From JAWXUK01 sp044432725 (GTDB lineage: Bacteria; Bacillota; Clostridia; Oscillospirales; Oscillospiraceae), in assembly GCA_044432725.1 (NCBI GenBank), contig JAWXUL010000001.1:228441-292440 (forward strand): a stretch of DNA of 64,000 nt, in the 5' to 3' direction. A model generated the notes under the pieces. The model saw only the letters and a list, made by a program, of their open reading frames with translations. It made no database searches and had not been told where the DNA came from. Positions 53,870 through 62,740 of this stretch are shown in pieces; the stretch's first letter is position 1; every line of letters begins with the position of its first letter. Both the position numbers and the translations under genes were made by a program.

Positions 53870-53897
53870 AAAATGATTAAGCGAAAAGCTTAATCAT
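53870..53897 (-). terminator. Hairpin terminator of ispG
   Basis: AATGATTAAGC and GCTTAATCATT pair perfectly around a GAAA/TTTT loop, followed on the minus strand by TTTC. The stem is AT-rich, so termination may be partial, with some read-through into polC. Confidence 0.55.
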
Positions 53898-53976
53898 TAA
53901 AAAAATCACAGGGAAATTATCTTTGGAGCAAGCTCAAACAACATAATCACTCAGCTTGCAACAAGCTTCAAACCGA

Positions 53977-55041
53977 TTAATTTGTGAGCGGTTCCTCTAT
54001 GCTCAATGTCTCAATCAGTGCAAACAACTCAGCGACCAACTGCTCTTGGGGCACTTTTTTGATGATTTCTCCTTTGGCAAAGAGCAATCCTTCTCCGTCC
54101 CCACCAGCGATACCACAATCTGCCGCTTTTGCTTCACCAGGACCATTTACCATACAGCCCATCACAGCAACAGTGAGAGGTTTGCTGATATCAGCAAGAC
54201 CTCGCTCCACTTCCTCTGCCAAAGAGATCAGATCAATCTTCGTTCTACCACAGGAAGGACAAGCGATCAACTCTACCCCTTCTTTTCGAAGCCCCACTGC
54301 TTTTAAAATATCTTTTGCCACAGCGATTTCAGCCACAGGGTCAGCTGTTAAAGTCACACGAAGTGTATCCCCAATATCTAGGGCAAGAAGCCCTCCAATC
54401 CCTATGGCTGATTTAATGGTGCCCATGTGCATAGTTCCCGCTTCCGTGATGCCAAGGTGTAAGGGATAATCACTTTCTCTTGCCATGATTTCATAGGCTT
54501 TCATGGTCAAAGGTACAGAGGAGGATTTCAGAGAAATACAAATATCATCAAAATCAAATTGATTCAATAGTGCAATGTGAGAAAAAGCCGAATCCACAAG
54601 CCCTTGTGCTGTCACCTTGCCATACTTCCCAAGTATCTCCTTTTCCAAAGAACCTCCGTTGACACCAATACGAATGGGGATATTCCTCTTTTTACACGAC
54701 AAGGCAACTTCCTTGACACGCATGGAATCTCCTATGTTCCCAGGATTGATACGCACCTTATCAGCACCACGTTCAATACAGGCTAGTGCAAGACGATAAT
54801 CAAAATGAATATCCACCACAATGGGCAATGGACTGTCTTGTTTGATTGCCTCTATGGCAAGAGCAGCCTCCATATCAGGGACAGCAAGTCGAACCACTTC
54901 ACAGCCAGCTGTGGCAAGGGCACGGATTTGGGCAAGGGTTTTTTCCACATCGTGGGTGGGAGTATTGGTCATAGACTGGATAGACACCTTTGCCCCTCCT
55001 CCTATGCGCACCCCTCCCACTGAAATTTGCTTTTGACTCAT
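53977..55041 (-). CDS. ispG: HMBPP synthase (flavodoxin-dependent)
   Basis: IspG reduces MEcPP to HMBPP in the MEP isoprenoid pathway with a [4Fe-4S] cluster. The cysteine ligands appear in CPSCGRT and MGCMVNGPGEA. The N-terminal SIQSMTNTPTHDVE and VRLAVPDMEAA form the TIM-barrel opening. The length of 354 residues is typical of Clostridia. GAGGG is upstream of the ATG. dxr and rseP, often upstream, are not present here; a PLP enzyme takes their place. Confidence 0.95.
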   Translation of the reverse strand: MSQKQISVGGVRIGGGAKVSIQSMTNTPTHDVEKTLAQIRALATAGCEVVRLAVPDMEAALAIEAIKQDSPLPIVVDIHFDYRLALACIERGADKVRINPGNIGDSMRVKEVALSCKKRNIPIRIGVNGGSLEKEILGKYGKVTAQGLVDSAFSHIALLNQFDFDDICISLKSSSVPLTMKAYEIMARESDYPLHLGITEAGTMHMGTIKSAIGIGGLLALDIGDTLRVTLTADPVAEIAVAKDILKAVGLRKEGVELIACPSCGRTKIDLISLAEEVERGLADISKPLTVAVMGCMVNGPGEAKAADCGIAGGDGEGLLFAKGEIIKKVPQEQLVAELFALIETLSIEEPLTN

Positions 55042-55042
55042 A

Positions 55043-56293
55043 TCATTTCCCTCTACTCTTTAAAATCCGATCTCCAGCCAACAAAATCCCCAACTTCCCT
55101 GATTCATAGGTCAAACCACCTTGGAGATAAACGGTATATGGCTCACGCATTGGGGCATCAGCTGATAATTCGATGGAAGCTCCTTGAATAAAGGCACCAG
55201 CAGCCATAATCACAGGACAATCATAGCCGGGCATAGCCCAAGGTTCTGGGGTGACATAAGAATCTACAGGCGCACCAGCCTGAATCCCACAGCAAAAATC
55301 TTTCACAGCTTGAGGGGATTTCATATGAATCATTTGGACGATATCATGACGAGAAGCATGAGAAGAAGGATTCGCCTCATAGCCCAAAAGCTCCATCAGC
55401 TTTGCTGAAAAAATCGCTGTTTTCAGTGCCTGACATACGGTATGTGCAGCCATGAAAAGCCCTTGATAAAAAAGGCGATTGTTCCCCAAGGTACAACCAC
55501 ACTCAGCCCCAATCCCCGGTGCTGTCAAACGGGTTGCAGCAGCTTCTACCAAATGTTTTCGTCCTGCAATATACCCACCAGTGGGAGCGAGTCCTCCCCC
55601 TGGATTTTTAATCAGAGAGCCAACCACCAAATCAGCCCCCACATGGGATGGCTCCAGTGTTTCTACAAACTCTCCATAGCAATTATCCACCATAATGATG
55701 GCTCTGGGATTGGCTTTCCGTATGATCTGAATCATTTCCTCGATCTCTGCAACAGAAAGAGAGTCTCTGGTAGAATAGCCACGAGAACGCTGTATCAGCA
55801 CTAATTTCACCTTGGAATCCTGTGATTTTTCAGCCAAGCGTAGCAAATCAGGCTTGTTCCCCAAGACATCCACCTGTTCATAAGAAATCCCATAGTCTTT
55901 CAAAGAACCTGTCCCCTTGTCAGTCACCCCTATGACACCTAATAGTGTATCATAGGGGGCACCCACAGCGGACAAAAGTGTGTCCCCAGGTTTCAGATTA
56001 CCAAATAAAGCACAGGTCAGCGCATGGGTCCCATTGACAAACTGCCCACGGACCAAAGCAGATTCTGTGTCAAAAATCTCTGCATAAATGGCATCTAACT
56101 GGTCTCTCCCCACATCGTCATAACCATAACCTGTGGTGCCATGAAAATACCCTTCAGCAACACGATGATTTTGAAATGCTGTCAGGATACGACGGGTATT
56201 TTCTTGAGAAACTGCCTCTAAATGTGCAAATTGTGCGATGATTTCTTTTTCTGCCTCTTCTCCCAAAGCGATAATCTCTGGAGAAAAAATCAT
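55043..56293 (-). CDS. ynbB: YnbB-type PLP-dependent (Met gamma-lyase family) protein
   Basis: A fold-type I PLP enzyme, annotated in many genomes as an aluminium-resistance or methionine gamma-lyase-like protein; activity is unproven. The PLP lysine is in GSLIKNPGGGLAPTGGYIAG, and MVDNCYGEF carries the ring-stacking and Asp positions. I start at the ATG at 56293 (MIFSPEIIALG, 416 residues). GGAG lies 8 bases upstream, and the ATG overlaps the stop of the M42 gene (ATGA). A frame nine codons longer is less likely. It lies between ispG and three peptidases, not next to hfq as in Bacillus. Confidence 0.88.
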   Translation of the reverse strand: MIFSPEIIALGEEAEKEIIAQFAHLEAVSQENTRRILTAFQNHRVAEGYFHGTTGYGYDDVGRDQLDAIYAEIFDTESALVRGQFVNGTHALTCALFGNLKPGDTLLSAVGAPYDTLLGVIGVTDKGTGSLKDYGISYEQVDVLGNKPDLLRLAEKSQDSKVKLVLIQRSRGYSTRDSLSVAEIEEMIQIIRKANPRAIIMVDNCYGEFVETLEPSHVGADLVVGSLIKNPGGGLAPTGGYIAGRKHLVEAAATRLTAPGIGAECGCTLGNNRLFYQGLFMAAHTVCQALKTAIFSAKLMELLGYEANPSSHASRHDIVQMIHMKSPQAVKDFCCGIQAGAPVDSYVTPEPWAMPGYDCPVIMAAGAFIQGASIELSADAPMREPYTVYLQGGLTYESGKLGILLAGDRILKSRGK

Positions 56294-57309
56294 GATTTTT
56301 TCTCCAAAGGATATTGACAAAGACCAAGGCTTAAATCAATACAAGCTTGGATATCACCAAGATTTGCCATTTCAGAAGGGCTGTGGATATAACGGCAAGG
56401 GACAGAAATCCCCCCTGTTTTCACACCGCCACGAGAGGTATGAATCACACCAGCATCTGTACCACCCATTTTAATGATATCTCTTTGATGGGCAATTTTT
56501 TTCTCTGTGGCAATTTTTTCTAAGATTTCAACCACTTCTGGATGGCAAATAATCGAGCGATCCATGATTTTAACCCCTGCACCATCACCTAATTTAGAGG
56601 TGGCACCTTTAGAGGATTCTGGCAAATCACAAACCCCTGTCACATCCACAGCAATCCCATAGGCAGGGTCAATGGCATAAGCAGCAGGCTTTGCACCACG
56701 CAGTCCCACTTCTTCTTGCACAGAAAAGACAAAATAGATGTCGTTTTCTACTGACTGTCCCTGTAATTTCTCCATCACAGCCAATAAAATGCCACAAGCA
56801 ACACGATTATCCATATAAGGAGACACAATAGAAGGACTCTCCCCTTCTAATTTCATCGTTTCTGTTGCAAAGACAGCCATATCCCCTGGTTGCACCATCT
56901 TCTCTGCCTCTTCAGCGCTTTTAGCACCAATATCTAGCAGTAGATGTTCCACTTTTAAATTGGCATAAGTGACTTTTTCCTCTTTCATCACCACTGCTTT
57001 GGTTCCATTGTGAAACTTGACTGGACTAAACAGAATTTTATGAGGATCAATCCCCCCCACAGCACCCACTCGCAAAAAGCCTTCTTTTTCGATGTGTGTC
57101 ACAATCAATCCAATACTATCCATATGGGCAGAAAACATCAGTTTTGCACCATTGCCTTTTTTGCGAGCAATCACATTACCCAAAACATCTGTGGTAATCT
57201 CATCACAATATTTTTTTGCTTCTGAAATAATGAACTCAGCAAGCACGTCTTCTTTCCCGGAAGGACCGTATTTTCCTGTCAAGTCCTCTAATAATTTATA
57301 GATATCCAT
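56290..57309 (-). CDS. M42 family metallopeptidase (first of three)
   Basis: A dinuclear zinc/cobalt aminopeptidase of the TET/glutamyl-aminopeptidase clan. Metal and catalytic residues are seen in SAHMDSIGL (His, Asp), MDNRVACG (Asp), VQEEVGLRGAK (catalytic Glu and Glu ligand) and AVDVTG (Asp). The 339-residue length is typical. It overlaps ynbB by ATGA and follows the second M42 gene after 11 bases. It is divergent from its two neighbours in sequence, so they are not recent copies. Confidence 0.92.
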   Translation of the reverse strand: MDIYKLLEDLTGKYGPSGKEDVLAEFIISEAKKYCDEITTDVLGNVIARKKGNGAKLMFSAHMDSIGLIVTHIEKEGFLRVGAVGGIDPHKILFSPVKFHNGTKAVVMKEEKVTYANLKVEHLLLDIGAKSAEEAEKMVQPGDMAVFATETMKLEGESPSIVSPYMDNRVACGILLAVMEKLQGQSVENDIYFVFSVQEEVGLRGAKPAAYAIDPAYGIAVDVTGVCDLPESSKGATSKLGDGAGVKIMDRSIICHPEVVEILEKIATEKKIAHQRDIIKMGGTDAGVIHTSRGGVKTGGISVPCRYIHSPSEMANLGDIQACIDLSLGLCQYPLEKKS

Positions 57310-57320
57310 TTTCTTCCTCC

Positions 57321-58361
57321 TTATTGCTCTTCTTGGGCAAGTTTTAAAATAAAGTTTCTTGCTAAAGCCAAACAGTTTTCAAAATCACTCACACTACCAA
57401 CAGAAGTGGGAGCGTGTAAATAACGGACAGGTGCTGAAATCCCAGCCACTCTCACCCCACTTTTAGAGCGTTGAATGGCACGAGAATCGTTCCCACCTGC
57501 GATATATTCTTTCATTTGCCAAGGGATACGGCTACTCATAGCGGTGGCACGCAAAAGCTCGAAAAGCTTTCTGTCGTAAATCGTCCCACCGTCCATATGA
57601 GAAATGACGGGGCCTTTTCCCACATGACAAACTTGTTTTCCTTTTGGAATTTCTGGCAAATCAGCCGCAGTCGTGGTTTCTAAAATCAATGCAATGTCAG
57701 GGGCAACAGAAAAACTTGCCCCGAAAGCACCACGCAAACCAACTTCTTCTTGGGTGGTGAACACAAAAGTGACATCAATGGGAAGTTTTTCTTCCAATAG
57801 CGTCATCATAATCCCACAGCCCAAACGATCGTCCAGTGCTTTTCCTTTGAACAAATCATTTGAAAAAGGTTCCACTTCGCTGACAAAGGCACCAAAATCC
57901 CCCAAAGAAACCAACTTTTCTGCTTCTTCCTTAGATTCTGCCCCAATGTCAATATATAAATCATCTGCTTTGGGTGTTTTGGACTCTTCTTCTTTGCTGA
58001 CCATGTGATAAGCTTTTAAACCAATCAATCCAGGCACCTGATTGTCCCCCAAAGTAACTGGTTTTCCAATGACCACACGACGGTCAACCCCACCCACAAA
58101 GGCAAATTTCAAAAAGCCCTTGTCAGTGATGTCACGGATAATCAGCCCCACTTCATCCATATGAGCACAGACCATCACTTTATTTTTAGGGGTCATTTCC
58201 CCCTTCTTCTCCACAATCAAATTCCCTAAATCATCTGTTTTCATAGAAATATCAGGAATATTTTTGATTTTGTCCTCTATAAATTCACGAACACGCTCTT
58301 CATCACTAGAAACACCATTGATTTTACAAAGCTGTGTCACCAAAGAAATAAATTCACTCAT
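57321..58361 (-). CDS. M42 family metallopeptidase (second of three)
   Basis: The same fold as its neighbours: CAHMDEVGL, LDDRLGCG, TQEEVGLRGAF and ILETTTAAD hold the metal ligands and catalytic Glu. Note that the position after the third ligand is Glu-Thr-Thr instead of the Asp-Val-Thr of the flanking copies, which may affect metal choice or substrate. The length is 346 residues. GGAGGAG lies just before the ATG. It overlaps the third M42 gene by ATGA. Confidence 0.92.
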   Translation of the reverse strand: MSEFISLVTQLCKINGVSSDEERVREFIEDKIKNIPDISMKTDDLGNLIVEKKGEMTPKNKVMVCAHMDEVGLIIRDITDKGFLKFAFVGGVDRRVVIGKPVTLGDNQVPGLIGLKAYHMVSKEEESKTPKADDLYIDIGAESKEEAEKLVSLGDFGAFVSEVEPFSNDLFKGKALDDRLGCGIMMTLLEEKLPIDVTFVFTTQEEVGLRGAFGASFSVAPDIALILETTTAADLPEIPKGKQVCHVGKGPVISHMDGGTIYDRKLFELLRATAMSSRIPWQMKEYIAGGNDSRAIQRSKSGVRVAGISAPVRYLHAPTSVGSVSDFENCLALARNFILKLAQEEQ

Positions 58362-59389
58362 GATGTTGCTCCTCCATATTCTCCCACAAACAAAGCAAGT
58401 AACTTGGCTGTATTTTCCAAATCTTTGATGTGCAAAGTTTCCAGTGGCGTATGCATATAGCGTAGTGGCAAGGACAGCACAGCCGTTGGTACGCCCTCTC
58501 GGCTAATTTGCATGGGCCAACCATTGGTGCCAGAGTGACCTGCCATCACTTCCACTTGGACAGGAATCTCTTCCTTTTCTCCGATGGAAAGAAGCTTTTC
58601 TGACATCCACTTGGTGCAATTAGGTCCTTTTCCGATGGTTGGTCCTTTCCCCAGTGGAAACATATTCAATTTCTTGCCATCAGGGGTATCCCCATGGGTC
58701 ACATCTACTGCAATACAAGCGTCAGGGGCAAGCTCCCACATAGCTGTGATGGCGCCAGAAGAACCACGTTCCTCGTCAACAGAACCAAGGATATACAAAT
58801 CACAGTTCAATTCTGTGGTCTGTAATTGTTCCAAAGCCCCTAACAACGCAGCAAAGCAAGCACGATCGTCCATTGCCTTTCCCCAGAGAAGGTGTTCTCC
58901 CATACTTTGACAAGTCCCCACAAAGGTCATGGGGGTACCGATTGGGATTTCTTTTTCTGCTTCTTCTTGTGTCAAGCCCACATCCACATATAATTGGCTT
59001 ATAGGCATAGACTTATCTTGCTCCCCTGGTTTCTGCACATGAGGAGGGGTGCAAGCCACCACACCAATTCTGGGAGGATTTGTCATAATCACAAGTTCAC
59101 GGTCAGGAAGCATACGAGGGTCCACGCCCCCTAAGTTCGAGAATCGTAAAAAGCCATCTTCATGGCCGATGACAATCAGACCGATTTCATCTAAGTGGGC
59201 ATCTAACACAAGCTTTTTTGCCCCTTCTTTTCCACATTTTTTCACCCCAATGACAGAGCCAAGGGGATTTTGATACACTTCATCCACATAGGGGCGAAGG
59301 AGCTCTATGGCAACAGCACAAGCTGGGGCTTCAAAGCCCGTAGGTGCAGAGACAGAGCATAATTTTGTTAATATTTCTTTATATTCCAA
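58358..59389 (-). CDS. M42 family metallopeptidase (third of three)
   Basis: LDAHLDEIGL, MDDRACF, VDEERGSSGA and AVDVTHG mark the metal site. The motif around the catalytic Glu differs (SVDEERGSSGA instead of QEEVGLRGA), so this copy is the most diverged. The length is 343 residues. The start appears to be TTG at 59389, with AAAGG about 12 bases upstream, a weak site. It is first in transcription order of the three-peptidase-ynbB run. Confidence 0.88.
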   Translation of the reverse strand: MEYKEILTKLCSVSAPTGFEAPACAVAIELLRPYVDEVYQNPLGSVIGVKKCGKEGAKKLVLDAHLDEIGLIVIGHEDGFLRFSNLGGVDPRMLPDRELVIMTNPPRIGVVACTPPHVQKPGEQDKSMPISQLYVDVGLTQEEAEKEIPIGTPMTFVGTCQSMGEHLLWGKAMDDRACFAALLGALEQLQTTELNCDLYILGSVDEERGSSGAITAMWELAPDACIAVDVTHGDTPDGKKLNMFPLGKGPTIGKGPNCTKWMSEKLLSIGEKEEIPVQVEVMAGHSGTNGWPMQISREGVPTAVLSLPLRYMHTPLETLHIKDLENTAKLLALFVGEYGGATS

Positions 59390-59516
59390 GAAATCACACG
59401 ACCTTTCTTTGGTAAGTCTACTTTAGACATTCCTTTTTTATTAATGTTAGGGGTTTCATAAAAAACAATCTGAGAAAGTTAGGGCTTTTGTTTTCATTTC
59501 TTTTTTTAGCTTCTCT

Positions 59517-60899
59517 CTAGGGGAATCCTTTGACAACTTGTTCAAAAAAGTTTCCTCGTTCTACAAAATTCTTAAATTGGTCAAAGGCAGCACAGGCTGG
59601 AGAAAGTACGATATCGTCCCCAGTTTCCGACAAAGACTTTGCCTTTACGATTGCTGATTCTAAATCTGTTTCTACAGAGACGCTCTGCAACTCTCCAGAA
59701 AGTGCCAAGTCCTTTGGATCCCTACTTTCTTCCACCGCTTTTTGAATTGCTGTTGCTGTCGCTCCCACCAGAACCAGATGTTTCACATATGCCTTGATTT
59801 CCTGTCCCATTTCCGTAAAGGGAATCCCCTTGTCGTATCCACCAGCAATCAGGATAATTCGTCTGTCAAAGGAATGAAGCCCTGCAATCGTACGGGTGGG
59901 GCTTGTGCCAATGGAGTCATTATAATAGTTCACCCCATCCAAGCTACGAATCAGCTGCATTCGATGTGGGACGCCAAAGAAATCTTCCGCAACAGATTGA
60001 ATTTGCTCTGTGGAACAATAGTCCTCCACTGCAAGAATCGCAGCCATATAGTTTTCTATATTGTGGACACCTTTTAACTGAATTTTAGAAAAAGGGAGCA
60101 CACACTCTGTTCTGCTTTTCAAGAAAATCCCTTCTTCTTTCAAATAGACATCACTGTCCGCTGAAAAGCGTGAAAAGAATTTCTTTGTTCCCTTTGCCAG
60201 AGAAACAATCTCCAGAGAGGCTTCATTGTCTTGATTGAAAATCACCTTTTGTCCGCTGTCTTGCTCTGTGAAAATATGGCATTTTGACGCCACATATTCC
60301 TCCATATCTTTGTGATAATCCAAATGATTTGGGGATAAATTCGTCACCACTGCCACTTTGGGACGACAGTTCAGATCCATCAACTGAAATGAGGAAAGTT
60401 CCACCACAGCAATATCCTCGATTTTCATCTCCTCTATATCACAAAGAAGAGGTTGACCAATATTCCCACCAAGAAAGACCTTTTTTCCTGTCCCTTCTAA
60501 AAACTTTGCAATCAGCGTTGTGGTAGTGGTTTTGCCGTCACTTCCAGTGACAGCGATGACAGGGCAAGGACAAAAATGGAAAAACTCTTGCATTTCAGAG
60601 GTGATTTTTTTCCCTTCTGCTCTGGCTTTCTGTAAGGCTGGGTGATTGATACTAAGACCTGGGGTGCGAAAAATCACTTCTTCTGTCAGCCCTTCTAGAT
60701 AACCTTCTCCTGTGACAAACTTTGCCCCTCTGCCTTCTAATTTCTTTTGAACTTCAGGGTCAGGATTTTTGTCACGAACAGTAGTTGAAATATCATGGTC
60801 CAAAAGTAATGCAATCAAAGGTGTATTACTCACGCCCATACCAATGACAGCCACCTTCTGTTTCTGATGCGAATGAATGAATAAGTCTAATTTTTTCAA
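59517..60899 (-). CDS. murD: UDP-MurNAc-L-Ala:D-Glu ligase
   Basis: MurD adds D-glutamate to UDP-MurNAc-L-alanine in peptidoglycan synthesis. The P-loop VTGSDGKTTTTTLI (about residues 116-129), NLSPNHLDYH and GVPHRMQ with YNDSIGTSP are diagnostic. The length of 460 residues is normal. The start is TTG at 60899 with GGAGG 8 bases upstream. The gene stands apart from any mra/dcw cluster and has its own promoter. Confidence 0.94.
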   Translation of the reverse strand: MKKLDLFIHSHQKQKVAVIGMGVSNTPLIALLLDHDISTTVRDKNPDPEVQKKLEGRGAKFVTGEGYLEGLTEEVIFRTPGLSINHPALQKARAEGKKITSEMQEFFHFCPCPVIAVTGSDGKTTTTTLIAKFLEGTGKKVFLGGNIGQPLLCDIEEMKIEDIAVVELSSFQLMDLNCRPKVAVVTNLSPNHLDYHKDMEEYVASKCHIFTEQDSGQKVIFNQDNEASLEIVSLAKGTKKFFSRFSADSDVYLKEEGIFLKSRTECVLPFSKIQLKGVHNIENYMAAILAVEDYCSTEQIQSVAEDFFGVPHRMQLIRSLDGVNYYNDSIGTSPTRTIAGLHSFDRRIILIAGGYDKGIPFTEMGQEIKAYVKHLVLVGATATAIQKAVEESRDPKDLALSGELQSVSVETDLESAIVKAKSLSETGDDIVLSPACAAFDQFKNFVERGNFFEQVVKGFP

Positions 60900-60938
60900 A
60901 ATATGTCCTCCTTCATAGAATCATTGAGCACATCTTTT

Positions 60939-60967
60939 AGTATAACATAGTTCAAAAAATTTTTCAA
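60939..60967 (-). promoter_or_regulatory. Sigma-A promoter of murD
   Basis: On the minus strand, TTGAAA (60962-60967) and TATACT (60939-60944) are separated by 17 bases. Confidence 0.7.
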
Positions 60968-61136
60968 TCCTTATTTTAAAGGGTTCTTTTGGGTTAGGCT
61001 TCTCCGATTCTTTTATTATTTTAAAATTTTCCGGAAATACAGCAAAATTTTTCTTTCATATTTTCATTTTCTTTGTTTTCTAAAAAAAAAGAAAACAACA
61101 ATGGGAATGAAAGCCCTTTTTCTTCCTTTTTCATAG

Positions 61137-61164
61137 TTGACAAAAAAAAAAAATCCTGTATGAT
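61137..61164 (+). promoter_or_regulatory. Sigma-A promoter of rnpB
   Basis: A perfect TTGACA (61137-61142) and TATGAT (61159-61164) are separated by 16 bases of mostly A. Transcription would start at about 61171, where the RNase P RNA begins. Confidence 0.85.
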
Positions 61165-61170
61165 AAGAAG

Positions 61171-61525
61171 GTAAGTAAGCTGGGCAGTCACGCAATTTCT
61201 CCCAACGGGGATTTTGTGAGGAAAGTCCGAGCTCCACAGAGCAACAATAACAGGTAACACCTGCCGGGGGCGACCCTAGGAAAAGTGCAACAGAAATAGA
61301 CCGCCATGGCTTTTGCTGTGGTAAGGATGGAAAGGCGAGGTAAGAGCTCACCTGATGGATGTTAAAACTACCCATCACTGTAAACTCTATTGGGAGCAAC
61401 ACCGTGGTGACACATTACAGTCTGCTCGGCTGTGTCTAGGAGGTGGCTTGAGCGTATTGGCGACAATACGCCTAGATAGATGACTGTCTTAAATGACAGA
61501 ACTCGGCTTACAGGCTTACTTATGA
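61171..61525 (+). ncRNA. rnpB: RNase P RNA, class A
   Basis: RNase P RNA cleaves the 5' leader of tRNA precursors. The P1 helix pairs the 5' GTAAGTAAGC with the 3' GGCTTACTTA. The conserved core appears in GAGGAAAGTCCGAGCTCC, ACAGAAATAGACCGCC, GGTAAGGATGGAAAGG and the AGATAGATGACTGTC ending. A length near 355 bases fits class A. A strong promoter precedes it and a terminator follows. Confidence 0.95.
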
Positions 61526-61528
61526 AAT

Positions 61529-61566
61529 AAAAAAGCAGAGAACTTTCATTGTTCTCTGCTTTTTTC
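61529..61566. terminator. Shared terminator of rnpB and the deacetylase gene
   Basis: AAAAGCAGAGAAC and GTTCTCTGCTTTT pair around TTTCATT with T on both flanks. rnpB and the convergent deacetylase gene end on either side, so it probably serves both. Confidence 0.85.
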
Positions 61567-61567
61567 T

Positions 61568-62740
61568 TCATATGATTTCTTGCTGAACAAAACCAGGGAG
61601 ATTTTGCCATTCTTCCACATAACCATCTGGTATTTCAAAGATGTCTGTATCCACGTAACCTTCTGGCTCTTCCAATACTTCCTCGTCAAGATCTTCAAAA
61701 GATTCGGTATCTTCCTCTGGCTCGTCAAAAGACTCAGTATCTTCCTCTGGCTCATCCAGAGATTCTGTATCCTCTTCTGGCTCATCCAAAGATTCGGTAT
61801 CTTCTTCTGGCTCATCCAAAGATTCGGTATCTTCTTCTGGCTCATCCAAAGATTCGGTATCTTCCTCTGGCTCGTCAAAAGATTCGGTATCTTCTAGCAC
61901 CCCTGCACACTGTAACACAAAATCGATATCTGTGACGGAATCCATACTATAGCGCTTTAGGGCAAAAAGCCCTTCTCCCTCTTTCTGGATCAGCGTATTT
62001 GTCCCAAGATCTACTGTCACAGTCACCAAGACCCCCATCTCGGCAAGCATGGCTTCAGTATGGGCAGAATAAGCGCCCCCAGGATAGCAAAAAACTTGTA
62101 CCAAACTAGAGGTATTTCCCTCAATTTCCTCTTTACTACGAAGGAAATCAGCTATAAAAACTTCTGCATGCTCCTCTGGTGTCTCCCCTTCTAAAGGGAG
62201 TGCATTATAACGAGCCACACCTACTTCCAAAGATGGCCATTGATGAAGATTATAGCTGTGACTTTGAATTTCAATCAAGCCAGAATCCAGCATGATTTGT
62301 GCATCTTCAAAGGAGAAGTGAGGATAAATTTCATGGTCTGTGTTGGGATAAGTATTTGCTCCTACCGTGATTCCAATCAGGAAAAGCGTTGCTTTCATAT
62401 TATATTTTTCTAAAATGGGATAAGCAAGCTCATAATTACTGGCATATCCATCATCAAATGTAATCACAACTGGTTTTTCTGGCAAATCTCCATCATAATA
62501 CACAAAATTGATCAAATCTTGAAAAGAGACCCCTTCTACCCCAGCATCTGACAATGCTTTGATATGTGCTTCAAAGTCGTCTGCTGCTATGGTAAACTCG
62601 CCTTCCCCTGACTCTGAAATATCATGATACATAAAAATAGGCACAAGTGCCTCTTTTGGCTCTGTAATGATGGGAGGAGGCGCAAGAAAACTAGAAAATT
62701 GTGTTACAATAAGCACAACCGTCCAAATTACTTCTTTCAT
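61568..62740 (-). CDS. Polysaccharide deacetylase with acidic decapeptide-repeat tail
   Basis: A NodB-fold deacetylase of the carbohydrate esterase 4 type. The hydrophobic N-terminus (residues 1-21) is a likely signal peptide or anchor. PIFMYHDI opens the domain; TFDDGYASN holds the catalytic and metal Asp, and SHSYNLH gives the two His ligands. At about residues 283-350 the tail has six full copies of a ten-residue unit (F/L)DEPEEDTES plus a partial one, encoded by 30-base repeats at 61701-61894. A final unrelated segment ends FVQQEII. The repeat makes the tail very acidic. It overlaps prfA by one base (TAATG). Confidence 0.9.
   Translation of the reverse strand: MKEVIWTVVLIVTQFSSFLAPPPIITEPKEALVPIFMYHDISESGEGEFTIAADDFEAHIKALSDAGVEGVSFQDLINFVYYDGDLPEKPVVITFDDGYASNYELAYPILEKYNMKATLFLIGITVGANTYPNTDHEIYPHFSFEDAQIMLDSGLIEIQSHSYNLHQWPSLEVGVARYNALPLEGETPEEHAEVFIADFLRSKEEIEGNTSSLVQVFCYPGGAYSAHTEAMLAEMGVLVTVTVDLGTNTLIQKEGEGLFALKRYSMDSVTDIDFVLQCAGVLEDTESFDEPEEDTESLDEPEEDTESLDEPEEDTESLDEPEEDTESLDEPEEDTESFDEPEEDTESFEDLDEEVLEEPEGYVDTDIFEIPDGYVEEWQNLPGFVQQEII
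61701..61894. repeat. 30-base tandem repeat in the deacetylase gene
   Basis: Six full units of 30 bases (61701-61880) and a partial one. Units at 61791-61820 and 61821-61850 are identical in DNA, as are those at 61701-61730 and 61851-61880. Outer units encode Phe and inner ones Leu at the first position. Confidence 0.9.

Noticed and set aside
61021..61610. Several open frames across the RNase P RNA
   Set aside because: They are antisense to or within rnpB, whose RNA signatures explain the sequence.
61701..61894. CRISPR array
   Set aside because: The 30-base repeats are contiguous without spacers and stay in frame within the deacetylase gene.
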